Assembly (NCBI GenBank): GCA_002351365.1
Contig: DEGE01000003.1
Span: forward strand, 918-9,595
Origin: Candidatus Saccharibacteria bacterium UBA2834
Lineage (GTDB): Bacteria; Patescibacteriota; Saccharimonadia; Saccharimonadales; Saccharimonadaceae
Direction of reading: 5' to 3'
DNA: 8,678 nucleotides
The position numbers were made by a program, and so were the translations under genes. Positions 1 through 5,259 of the stretch are shown here, one piece after another; the first letter of the stretch is position 1; every line of letters begins with the position of its first letter. The notes under the pieces are model-generated. The model was not told where the DNA came from. It made no database searches and worked only from the letters and a program-made list of their open reading frames with translations.

Positions 1-168
1 GGCCCGGTTCCATCGACTCAAATCAAGAAGATGATGGAAGGTTATCGCATCGGCGATAAGACTATGAGCGAAGTTAAGGCAGCCATGGGTATCAAAACAT
101 ATCGAAAGATGAGGGTTTGGTACTGGGCATTGCCGGAAAAGGAAGTGATGCAGAGTGATCGCAAGTGA
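1..168 (+). CDS. 3' end of an unidentified gene, possibly HTH protein
   Basis: Frame 1 is open from the left edge to a TGA at 166-168 and gives about 55 C-terminal residues, so the start lies outside the window. The peptide is basic and aromatic, with a stretch (SEVKAAMGIKTYRKMRVWYW) that reads like the turn and recognition helix of a helix-turn-helix; that reading is inference. The gene overlaps the start of the downstream serine recombinase by 14 bp, so the two are probably translationally coupled. Mobile elements that use large serine recombinases often carry recombinases or small accessory DNA-binding proteins in tandem, so this could be either. I do not recognise the family. That it is coding is supported by the open frame and the overlap, not by a domain match. 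Confidence 0.55.
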   Translation, partial: GPVPSTQIKKMMEGYRIGDKTMSEVKAAMGIKTYRKMRVWYWALPEKEVMQSDRK

Positions 169-1786
169 AAAGGGCGACAGCAAGCAGAAGATAAGGAAGC
201 GGTATCAGGGTGTCGATCCCTCACAGTTGGAGGTTATTCCTGCCATCGCTACAGATGAAATTGCACTGGAAGAGCGGAAACTGAGGGTTGCCGCTTATAT
301 TCGTGTGTCTACTGATCAGGAGGAACAGACCTCTTCATACGAGCTTCAGCAGAATGAATTCACCGACAGGATCAATGCCAACCCGAACTGGGAGCTGGCT
401 GGTATCTATGCCGATGAAGGCATCTCGGGCACTAATACTAAAAAGCGTGATGGCTTTAAGTCCATGATTGCCGATGCTAAAGCTGGCAAGATTAACCTCA
501 TACTCACGAAGTCCATCAGCCGCTTCGCCAGAAACACGGTAGATACTCTGCAGACCGTTCGCGATCTCAAAGCCATCGGCGTGGAAGTTGTCTTCGAAAA
601 AGAAAACATCCGCACTATGGATAAACAGTGCGAAGTCTTGCTCACTATCATGAGTAGTCTCGCCCAAGAAGAAAGCCGTAGTATCTCGGAAAACGTCCGC
701 TGGGGTCAGCAATGCAGTATGCAGGAAGGCAATGTCGCAATGGCTTACGGCAGATTCTTAGGATATAAAAAGGGCGAAGACGGCAAACCCGAGATTGTCC
801 CGGAAGAAGCCGAAATTATAAAAGACATCTACCGTCTCTTCCTGGATGGCATGGCGATAAGGAATATTGCGAGATACCTAACAGACAAAAAGATTCCCAC
901 TCCAGCCGGAAAGGAAGTCTGGTCCGTCAGCACTATCAAGTCCATCCTCAAAAACGAAAAGTACAAAGGTGACGCCCTCCGCCAAAAGACCTTCACGGTA
1001 GACTATCTCACGAAAACCGTCAAAAAGAACCAGGGCGAATACAAGCAGTACTATATCCAGAACTCCCACCCGGCCATCATTGACGAGGATACTTGGGAAC
1101 TGGTTCAACTCGAACTTGCCAAGCGTGGCAAAGAAGCTAAAAGTTTCCGGGATAACAGCCCATTCTGTAACAAAATCGTCTGTGCGGATTGCGGCGCATA
1201 CTTCGGTCATAAAGTCTTCCACGGCAAAGAAGCCTGCCGCAAGGATGTCTGGTACTGTAATCATCGCTACGATGGCGACGGACCCTGCAAAACTCCCATC
1301 GTCAAAGAAATGGATATTAAGAACGCTTATCTCTCCGCCCTTGGGCAAATCTTAGGCCGTAAGGCCGCCTGTCTCGCCGCGTGTCGCGCCAAACTCGCTG
1401 AGTTAGATAATCTATCCGAAATCAAAGAAAACCGCCATAAAGCCGAAGAAACGCTCCAAGACCAGCTGAGCGCAATTCAAGACCTCGTCCATGAGAATGC
1501 GAGGAAATCTCAGGATCAAACTAAATACCGCGCCAAGTATAACAAGCTCGTCGAAGCTATTGAAAAGCAAAAGGAGCTCATCGCGGATTTGAAAAGCCAG
1601 GAGCTAAACTCCATCGCCATGCGCGAAAAACTTCGCCGATTTATGAGAGCAATCGAATCTTGCACAGAAGAAGCGACCTTCGTACCAGAAGTCTGGAATG
1701 ATACAGTCGAACGCGCTGTAGTAAATGAGGATAATACCATCTGCTTCGAGATGAAGAATGGGGAAAAGGTAACAGCTACTTTGTAG
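155..1786 (+). CDS. Large serine recombinase (resolvase/invertase family)
   Basis: This 543-residue site-specific recombinase should cut and rejoin DNA through a 5'-phosphoserine intermediate, moving or inverting an element. The resolvase catalytic domain spans about residues 43-185: the motif AAYIRVSTDQ places the nucleophile at Ser52 beside Arg50, and SISRFARN (120-127) supplies catalytic arginines. A Recombinase domain follows at about 195-325. Next is a zinc ribbon with Cys343, Cys346, Cys368 and Cys378. A charged, probably coiled-coil region lies at about 400-495, before a short C-terminal tail. This order is typical of Firmicutes-type large serine recombinases, and the length fits. The start is GTG at 155, about 10 nt after AAGGAAG (139-145). 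It overlaps the upstream gene by 14 bp, and its 3' end overlaps the convergent DUF2726 gene by 11 bp. The roughly 42 residues before the catalytic domain are longer than usual. No att site could be identified. All visible catalytic residues are intact, so it looks functional. Confidence 0.95.
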   Translation: MIASEKGDSKQKIRKRYQGVDPSQLEVIPAIATDEIALEERKLRVAAYIRVSTDQEEQTSSYELQQNEFTDRINANPNWELAGIYADEGISGTNTKKRDGFKSMIADAKAGKINLILTKSISRFARNTVDTLQTVRDLKAIGVEVVFEKENIRTMDKQCEVLLTIMSSLAQEESRSISENVRWGQQCSMQEGNVAMAYGRFLGYKKGEDGKPEIVPEEAEIIKDIYRLFLDGMAIRNIARYLTDKKIPTPAGKEVWSVSTIKSILKNEKYKGDALRQKTFTVDYLTKTVKKNQGEYKQYYIQNSHPAIIDEDTWELVQLELAKRGKEAKSFRDNSPFCNKIVCADCGAYFGHKVFHGKEACRKDVWYCNHRYDGDGPCKTPIVKEMDIKNAYLSALGQILGRKAACLAACRAKLAELDNLSEIKENRHKAEETLQDQLSAIQDLVHENARKSQDQTKYRAKYNKLVEAIEKQKELIADLKSQELNSIAMREKLRRFMRAIESCTEEATFVPEVWNDTVERAVVNEDNTICFEMKNGEKVTATL

Positions 1787-2300
1787 ACTTGATAGCTAAC
1801 GCAATAGTGTTTACGATATCCTGCTTGCTTAGATTCTCAGTTTTTCGGAATCTGGCGAGCGGGATATTTGCTTGTTTGAATATACGCTCAACTTCATCAT
1901 CGCGAGCGGAACGGTCGGCTCTGTCATGTGATGAATCGTCCAATTCTATAGCGCAAATCGGCTTGGTGGTTTCTTTGCTAAGTAAGACAAAATCTACGGA
2001 TTTGCCGTTGATGTGTTGGAAAGCACCTTTCCAGTTCTGGCCTTTGACTTTATGGTTCAGCAGAGCGGACAAATGAACCTGCGGCACTACATACCATTTC
2101 GAACCGAGCACTTCGTTCAGGGTCTTGAAGAACTCTCCTTCGCGCTGGGTCATAATATAGCTCTTTGCGTAGTACTTGTAATTTGATTTTTTGATATCCT
2201 CGCTCTCGCTAGATTTGCCTGAGATTTTTAAGTTAACGAAAGTGTAGATACCGCCGAGTACGGCGACAATAATAATCCAAGTTATAAGGTTTCCATCCAT
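1776..2300 (-). CDS. DUF2726 protein, membrane-anchored, PD-(D/E)XK-like
   Basis: A 174-residue protein. Residues 5-23 (LITWIIIVAVLGGIYTFVN) form one hydrophobic segment, probably an N-terminal membrane anchor with the rest in the cytoplasm. A polar linker runs to about 45. The DUF2726 domain covers about 47-170 and carries an early acidic element (Glu54/Glu56), a VDF strand (Asp103) and IELDDSSHDR (Glu119, Asp121), followed by a basic helix. That layout fits the PD-(D/E)XK nuclease fold to which DUF2726 is generally related, but activity is not proven. The ATG at 2298-2300 has no Shine-Dalgarno. A -10-like TAAAAT ends six bases before it, so the mRNA may be leaderless. The gene converges on the recombinase with an 11-bp overlap and diverges from the methyltransferase leader. 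Stand-alone DUF2726 proteins occur in mobile and defence loci, but its partner here is unknown. Confidence 0.85.
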   Translation of the reverse strand: MDGNLITWIIIVAVLGGIYTFVNLKISGKSSESEDIKKSNYKYYAKSYIMTQREGEFFKTLNEVLGSKWYVVPQVHLSALLNHKVKGQNWKGAFQHINGKSVDFVLLSKETTKPICAIELDDSSHDRADRSARDDEVERIFKQANIPLARFRKTENLSKQDIVNTIALAIKSTK

Positions 2301-2306
2301 AAGGAT

Positions 2307-2312
2307 ATTTTA
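2307..2312 (-). promoter_or_regulatory. Possible -10 box for the DUF2726 gene
   Basis: Read on the minus strand, TAAAAT is followed by six bases and then the ATG of the DUF2726 gene, which would make a leaderless transcript starting near 2300. No good -35 lies at 16-18 bp; a TTGACA (minus strand, 2334-2339) sits 21 bp away, too far for a normal spacer. Weak evidence, but it matches the layout of the trigger factor promoter. Confidence 0.35.
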
Positions 2313-2319
2313 ACAGATG

Positions 2320-2328
2320 TGTTATAAT
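2320..2328 (+). promoter_or_regulatory. Extended -10 promoter for structured leader RNA
   Basis: TGTTATAAT is a perfect extended -10 box (TG-n-TATAAT). Seven bases downstream the predicted start is G2335, which is exactly the first base of the outer stem of the RNA that follows. The -35 region (about 2300-2305) is poor, as is common when a TG extension is present. The promoter overlaps the divergent start region of the DUF2726 gene, so the two may compete for RNA polymerase. Confidence 0.7.
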
Positions 2329-2334
2329 TAAACT

Positions 2335-2496
2335 GTCAATTACAATTTAATATCCGTACTTAGGCTACGACAATTCCGCACATATTTCGTGCGAATGCCA
2401 TCAAGATTAGAAATCAGGGCATCGCGCGAAACAGTTAGATCTTGATGGTCTAAGTGCGGAAAAACGTAATTGACACCGTCGCGGTGTCCTGTTTTT
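2335..2496 (+). ncRNA. Candidate structured leader RNA / ncRNA
   Basis: The predicted transcript folds into a compact multi-helix structure. P1 is nine perfect pairs, GTCAATTAC (2335-2343) with GTAATTGAC (2466-2474). P2 is ten pairs, 2354-2363 with 2450-2459, including one G-U. Inside P2 are two hairpins: P3 (2373-2381 with 2389-2396, one bulged C) and P4, ten perfect pairs, CCATCAAGAT (2398-2407) with ATCTTGATGG (2439-2448), closing a 31-nt loop. Together they form a three-way junction. The P3 loop (ATTTC, 2384-2388) is complementary to GAAAT (2410-2414) in the P4 loop. An intrinsic terminator follows at once and shares three bases with the 3' strand of P1. No convincing ORF lies inside. I do not recognise it as tmRNA, RNase P, SRP, 6S or a common riboswitch. 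It may be a free small RNA, or an attenuator leader for the methyltransferase operon. Confidence 0.55.
2472..2496 (+). terminator. Intrinsic terminator T1 after the structured RNA
   Basis: GACACCG (2472-2478) pairs perfectly with CGGTGTC (2482-2488) around a TCG loop, followed by CTG and a run of six T (2491-2496 includes most of it). The first three bases of the 5' arm are also the last three of stem P1, so P1 and the full terminator cannot form together. Confidence 0.7.
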
Positions 2497-2512
2497 TGCC
2501 TAAATAGTAAAC

Positions 2513-2540
2513 AAAGACACCTCGGCTGGTGTCTTTTCTT
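2513..2540 (+). terminator. Intrinsic terminator T2 ahead of the methyltransferase
   Basis: AAAGACACC (2513-2521) pairs with GGTGTCTTT (2528-2536) around TCGGCT, and a T-rich tail (TTTTCTT) follows. The core arms GACACC and GGTGTC repeat those of T1, so arms of the two hairpins can cross-pair. No promoter is visible between here and the methyltransferase, so T2 should limit its transcription unless it is read through. The symmetric T/A flanks could also give some termination from the other strand. Confidence 0.65.
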
Positions 2541-2550
2541 GTTTGTGTTG

Positions 2551-2581
2551 CTGTGGCGCTAAGAGCTAGGAGGCGCCATAG
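2551..2581 (+). promoter_or_regulatory. RBS hairpin over the methyltransferase start
   Basis: Bases 2551-2559 pair with 2573-2581 (nine pairs, one G-U) around a 13-nt loop. The Shine-Dalgarno AGGAGG (2568-2573) lies in the loop except for its last G, while the proposed ATA start (2578-2580) is wholly inside the stem. The fold exposes the ribosome-docking sequence but hides the start codon, a layout that suggests translational control. Confidence 0.5.
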
Positions 2582-3717
2582 CCGATAATAAAAGCCTTTC
2601 CAGGGCAAAAGTCGCAAAACAGGACGAATATTACACTCGTCTAGAGGATATAGAAAATGAATTGCGGCATTATAAACAACATTTCAAGGATAAAACCGTT
2701 TTTTGCAACTGCGACGATCCGTTCGAGAGTAATTTTTTTAAATATTTCGCAATAAACTTTAATCATTTAGGGCTCAAGAAATTAATTTGCACCTGCTACG
2801 CAGGGTCCCCGGTAAGCTACACGGAATTTAATGATCTACCGCTATTTCATAAAGATGAAAAATTACCATATAAAATTGAAATTACTGAAGTTCCAGATTT
2901 AAATGGCGACGGCGCGACGGATTTATCCGACATCGAGTTGTTATTAAAAAGCAGTAATAATAATCTAACTATCCTAGATGGTGACGGTGATTTCCGCAGC
3001 GAAGAATCCGTCGAATTCCTCAAGGAGTCGGATATTGTTGTAACGAATCCCCCATTTAGTCTCTTTAGGGAATACATAATGCAGCTGGTAAAATACGATA
3101 AAAAATTCTTAATTATCGGAAACCCGAACGCGCTACACTACAAGGAAGTATTTCCTCTCGTAAAGGAAAACAAGATATGGGTCGGACATAAATCGATGAG
3201 CGCCGATATGCTGTTCAATGTTAGTGAGGAATTCGGGAAATGGCTAGTCAATAATAAAAGACAAGGAAGTGGCTATAGAATAATAGATGGCGAAATAAAA
3301 GGCAGAGCGCAGGCCATTTGGTTTACGAATTTGGATATAGAAAAAAGGCATGAAAATTTGATCCTATATAAGCATTACAACCCTATCGATTATCCCAAAT
3401 TCGATAATTTCGATGCCATAAATATTAATAAGGTTACAGACATACCGTGCGACTATGATGGCTTTATGGGGGTTCCCGATAGTTTCATGGACTCATACAA
3501 CCCGGCTCAATTCGAGATACTTGGCCGTAGTGGGGATACCGAATGGGTATTTAATGAATGCACCTTCTTTACCCCACCGCCAGATGAGAGAATTTCATTC
3601 TACAAGAAATATAACCGGACGTGGAGGCTTCAAAATGTTTATCTTCTAGACGAAAATAAACTGCCAGTAATTGTATATTCTCGATTATTTATTAAAAGGA
3701 GGACCAATGAAAATTGA
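2578..3717 (+). CDS. EcoRI-family adenine-specific DNA methyltransferase
   Basis: This is an S-adenosylmethionine-dependent N6-adenine methyltransferase of the EcoRI methylase family, which in a restriction system protects host DNA. With the start at 2578 it is 379 residues. It shows the family's N-terminal block KQDEYYTRLEDIENEL (14-29), then FCNCDDP (42-48), a YAGSP element, GDGDFRSEES, and the catalytic motif NPPF at 157-160 followed by SLFREY. The start is unusual. The in-frame stop upstream is at 2560-2562, and no ATG, GTG or TTG occurs until TTG at 2662, which would remove the conserved N-terminal block. An exact AGGAGG stands four bases before ATA at 2578, the same spacing as in the next gene, so I call a non-standard ATA start; an ATG mutated or misread to ATA is the alternative. 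It overlaps the DUF262-HNH gene by 11 bp. Sequence specificity cannot be read from the protein; GAATTC is only the family prototype. Codons look more AT-rich than in flanking core genes, fitting acquisition. Confidence 0.88.
   Translation: MADNKSLSRAKVAKQDEYYTRLEDIENELRHYKQHFKDKTVFCNCDDPFESNFFKYFAINFNHLGLKKLICTCYAGSPVSYTEFNDLPLFHKDEKLPYKIEITEVPDLNGDGATDLSDIELLLKSSNNNLTILDGDGDFRSEESVEFLKESDIVVTNPPFSLFREYIMQLVKYDKKFLIIGNPNALHYKEVFPLVKENKIWVGHKSMSADMLFNVSEEFGKWLVNNKRQGSGYRIIDGEIKGRAQAIWFTNLDIEKRHENLILYKHYNPIDYPKFDNFDAININKVTDIPCDYDGFMGVPDSFMDSYNPAQFEILGRSGDTEWVFNECTFFTPPPDERISFYKKYNRTWRLQNVYLLDENKLPVIVYSRLFIKRRTNEN
3697..3702 (+). promoter_or_regulatory. Shine-Dalgarno of the DUF262-HNH gene
   Basis: AGGAGG ends four bases before the ATG at 3707 and lies inside the end of the methyltransferase gene. 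It decides the ATG over the in-frame TTG at 3671. Its spacing equals that of AGGAGG before the ATA at 2578, supporting both starts. Confidence 0.85.
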
Positions 3718-4804
3718 GCTTCAAAAAATCAAAATCAAAGATGTATTTGATGGCTATAAAGATAGTAATGAGGAGGGTGTCGTTGGTTATGGTGGTAAGT
3801 TAGATATTCGTCCAAAATTCCAGCGCGAATTCGTATATAAAGACGCTCAGCGCAATGCGGTAATTGATACTATTCGCAAAGAATTTCCGCTCAACGTCAT
3901 GTATTGGTCGGTCGTTAAAAACGATGACGGCTCGTTGAAAGGCTATGAAATTCTTGATGGTCAACAGCGTACAATTTCTTTCTGTCAATACATGCAGGGC
4001 GATTTCTCCATAGATAATAAATACTTCCATAGCCTCACGAATGACGAACGTGCTCAAATCGAAAACTACGATTTGTATATTTATATTTGCGACGGTACGG
4101 ACAGCGAAAAACTTGAATGGTTTAAAACTATTAATATCGCCGGCGAAAAACTCACCGACCAAGAACTTCGTAATGCTGTCTATGCCGGACCATGGCTGAC
4201 GGATGCAAAACGCCATTTCAGCAAAACTGGCTGTGCGGCTTATGGTCTAGCAGAAAAATACATGAATGGTTCACCGATTCGCCAAGATTATTTACAATCT
4301 GCACTTAAATGGAAATCCGAAGGTCAAATTGAAGAATATATGTCGAAACATCAGTTTGATGATAATGCTTCTGAACTATGGCAATATTTCCAAACCGTCA
4401 TCGCATGGGTTCAAATGCTTTTCCCGAATTATCGCAAAGAAATGAAAGGTCTTGAATGGGGCGAATTCTATAACAAATACCATGAGAATTCTTACGATGC
4501 ACAGAAAATGGAAGAACGAATTGTGGAGCTTATGCAGGATGAAGATGTGACTGCGAAGAAGGGTATCTATGAATACTTATTATGTGGCGACGAACGTCAT
4601 CTAAGTATTCGCGCCTTTACCGATAACATGAAACGCGAAGCCTATGAGCGACAGCAGGGCATCTGCCCAAATTGCGGTCAACATTTTGAAATCAACGAAA
4701 TGGAGGCTGATCATATCACTCCATGGAGCCAAGGCGGCAAGACTATCGCCGAAAACTGCCAAATGCTATGTCGTGATTGCAATCGCAGAAAAAGCGATAA
4801 GTAG
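3707..4804 (+). CDS. DUF262 and HNH endonuclease domain protein
   Basis: A 365-residue protein, probably the nuclease partner of the methyltransferase. The N-terminal DUF262 domain (about 10-230) carries RPKFQREFVY (35-44) and the signature DGQQR (84-88). DUF262 is the ParB/sulfiredoxin-like fold found in GmrS of the GmrSD type IV restriction enzyme, where it is tied to NTP-dependent sensing of modified DNA. The C-terminus (about 315-365) is an HNH nuclease with a zinc-binding frame: Cys320 and Cys323, then AxDHI (Asp335, His336), Asn350, and Cys355 and Cys358 followed by NRRK (Asn359). All expected metal and catalytic residues are present. GmrSD proteins usually have DUF1524 as the nuclease half, so this is a related but different fusion. 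The 11-bp overlap with the methyltransferase indicates translational coupling. It may cut unmodified DNA as a restriction enzyme, or modified DNA with the methylase acting otherwise; sequence alone does not decide. Confidence 0.9.
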   Translation: MKIELQKIKIKDVFDGYKDSNEEGVVGYGGKLDIRPKFQREFVYKDAQRNAVIDTIRKEFPLNVMYWSVVKNDDGSLKGYEILDGQQRTISFCQYMQGDFSIDNKYFHSLTNDERAQIENYDLYIYICDGTDSEKLEWFKTINIAGEKLTDQELRNAVYAGPWLTDAKRHFSKTGCAAYGLAEKYMNGSPIRQDYLQSALKWKSEGQIEEYMSKHQFDDNASELWQYFQTVIAWVQMLFPNYRKEMKGLEWGEFYNKYHENSYDAQKMEERIVELMQDEDVTAKKGIYEYLLCGDERHLSIRAFTDNMKREAYERQQGICPNCGQHFEINEMEADHITPWSQGGKTIAENCQMLCRDCNRRKSDK

Positions 4805-4806
4805 CT

Positions 4807-4870
4807 TGCACCAATTTTTCGCCAAATTGATGTCCGGTCGCCTGACCGTTCGTCGGGCAAAATTGGTGCA
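4807..4870. repeat. Long imperfect palindrome downstream of the HNH gene
   Basis: TGCACCAATTTT (4807-4818) is the exact inverse of AAAATTGGTGCA (4859-4870). The arms continue with GCC/GGC after a two-base bulge. Further inside are GATG/CGTC (4829-4832 with 4851-4854) and CGGTC-gcct-GACCG (4835-4848). The whole can fold into one hairpin in RNA or single-stranded DNA. It begins two bases after the HNH stop codon and lacks a T-run on the plus strand, so it is not a classical terminator. TTGGTGCA occurs again at 4948-4955. It could be a mobile-element end, a REP-like unit or an mRNA-stabilising hairpin. Confidence 0.65.
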
Positions 4871-4961
4871 TCAAAAAATGAGCCACCCAGGTTATCACCA
4901 GAAAAACTCAGATTCCTAGCATTCCAGAGCGGCCCATAAAATCAAAGTTGGTGCAAACATA

Positions 4962-4993
4962 AAGAAAACCCCCGAGAAATCGGGGGCTTTCTT
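4962..4993. terminator. Bidirectional intrinsic terminator
   Basis: CCCCCGA (4969-4975) pairs with TCGGGGG (4980-4986) around a GAAA loop. After one mismatch six more pairs extend the stem (4962-4967 with 4988-4993). On the minus strand the GC stem is followed by TTTTCTTT, a good terminator for the tRNA-Leu gene. On the plus strand the tail is CTTTCTT, so it could also end the methyltransferase-HNH operon. Confidence 0.8.
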
Positions 4994-5027
4994 CACGCCG
5001 GTACGTCTCCATACTGACGTCTTTGTA

Positions 5028-5112
5028 TGGTGCGCGAGACTGGACTTGAACCAGCACGCCGTAAGGCATATGCTCCTAAGGCATACGTGTATACCAATTT
5101 CACCACTCGCGC
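5028..5112 (-). tRNA. tRNA-Leu (anticodon UAG)
   Basis: On the minus strand an 85-nt tRNA folds with acceptor stem GCGCGAG (5' end, base 5112) pairing with CTCGCGC, and an encoded ACCA end (5028-5031). The anticodon stem TATGC/GCATA encloses the loop CTTAGGA, giving anticodon TAG, which reads CUA and other CUN leucine codons. A long variable arm (GCC-TTAC-GGC) marks it as class II, and the T loop has the normal GTTCAAGTCC sequence. The 3' end faces the accessory genes on the left. A promoter lies upstream (5131-5159, minus strand) and a terminator downstream (4962-4993). Confidence 0.95.
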
Positions 5113-5130
5113 ATGTTAAATTACTACATT

Positions 5131-5159
5131 ATTTTATCTTGAAAACGGCAAAAATACAA
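5131..5159 (-). promoter_or_regulatory. Promoter of tRNA-Leu
   Basis: Read on the minus strand, TTGTAT (5154-5159) and TAAAAT (5131-5136) are separated by 17 bp, with a predicted start about 11-13 bases before the mature tRNA 5' end. Good spacing and moderate match to sigma-70-type boxes. Confidence 0.6.
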
Positions 5160-5165
5160 GCATCA

Positions 5166-5194
5166 TTGCATTTCTAAGTAAAATATGGTATAAT
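5166..5194 (+). promoter_or_regulatory. Promoter of the small unknown gene
   Basis: TTGCAT (5166-5171), a 17-bp spacer, then TATAAT (5189-5194) preceded by TGG, giving an extended -10. The predicted start is near 5201. The 5' leader of about 58 nt contains the small inverted repeat TTCCC-gaac-GGGAA (5225-5238 region). It diverges from the tRNA-Leu promoter. Confidence 0.75.
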
Positions 5195-5259
5195 TAAAGA
5201 GTTGGACAGATTCAACCCACACACTTCCCGAACGGGAAAATACAAAAAGGAGGGTTACT

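Noticed and set aside
878..1348. 156-codon minus-strand open frame inside the recombinase
   Set aside because: It is antisense to a well-supported recombinase domain and has no domain or expression signal of its own.
2470..2475. TTGACA as a -35 box for the methylase operon
   Set aside because: No -10 box lies 16-18 bp downstream; the sequence is part of stem P1 and terminator T1.
2545..2562. Five-codon leader ORF (GTG to TAA) before the methylase
   Set aside because: It has no Shine-Dalgarno and is too short to separate from chance, although its stop codon is what closes the methylase frame upstream.
2662..2664. TTG as the start of the methyltransferase
   Set aside because: It lacks a Shine-Dalgarno and would remove 28 encoded residues that include a conserved family block; AGGAGG plus ATA at 2578 fits better.
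3671..3673. In-frame TTG as the start of the DUF262-HNH protein
   Set aside because: No ribosome-binding site precedes it, whereas AGGAGG stands four bases before ATG at 3707.
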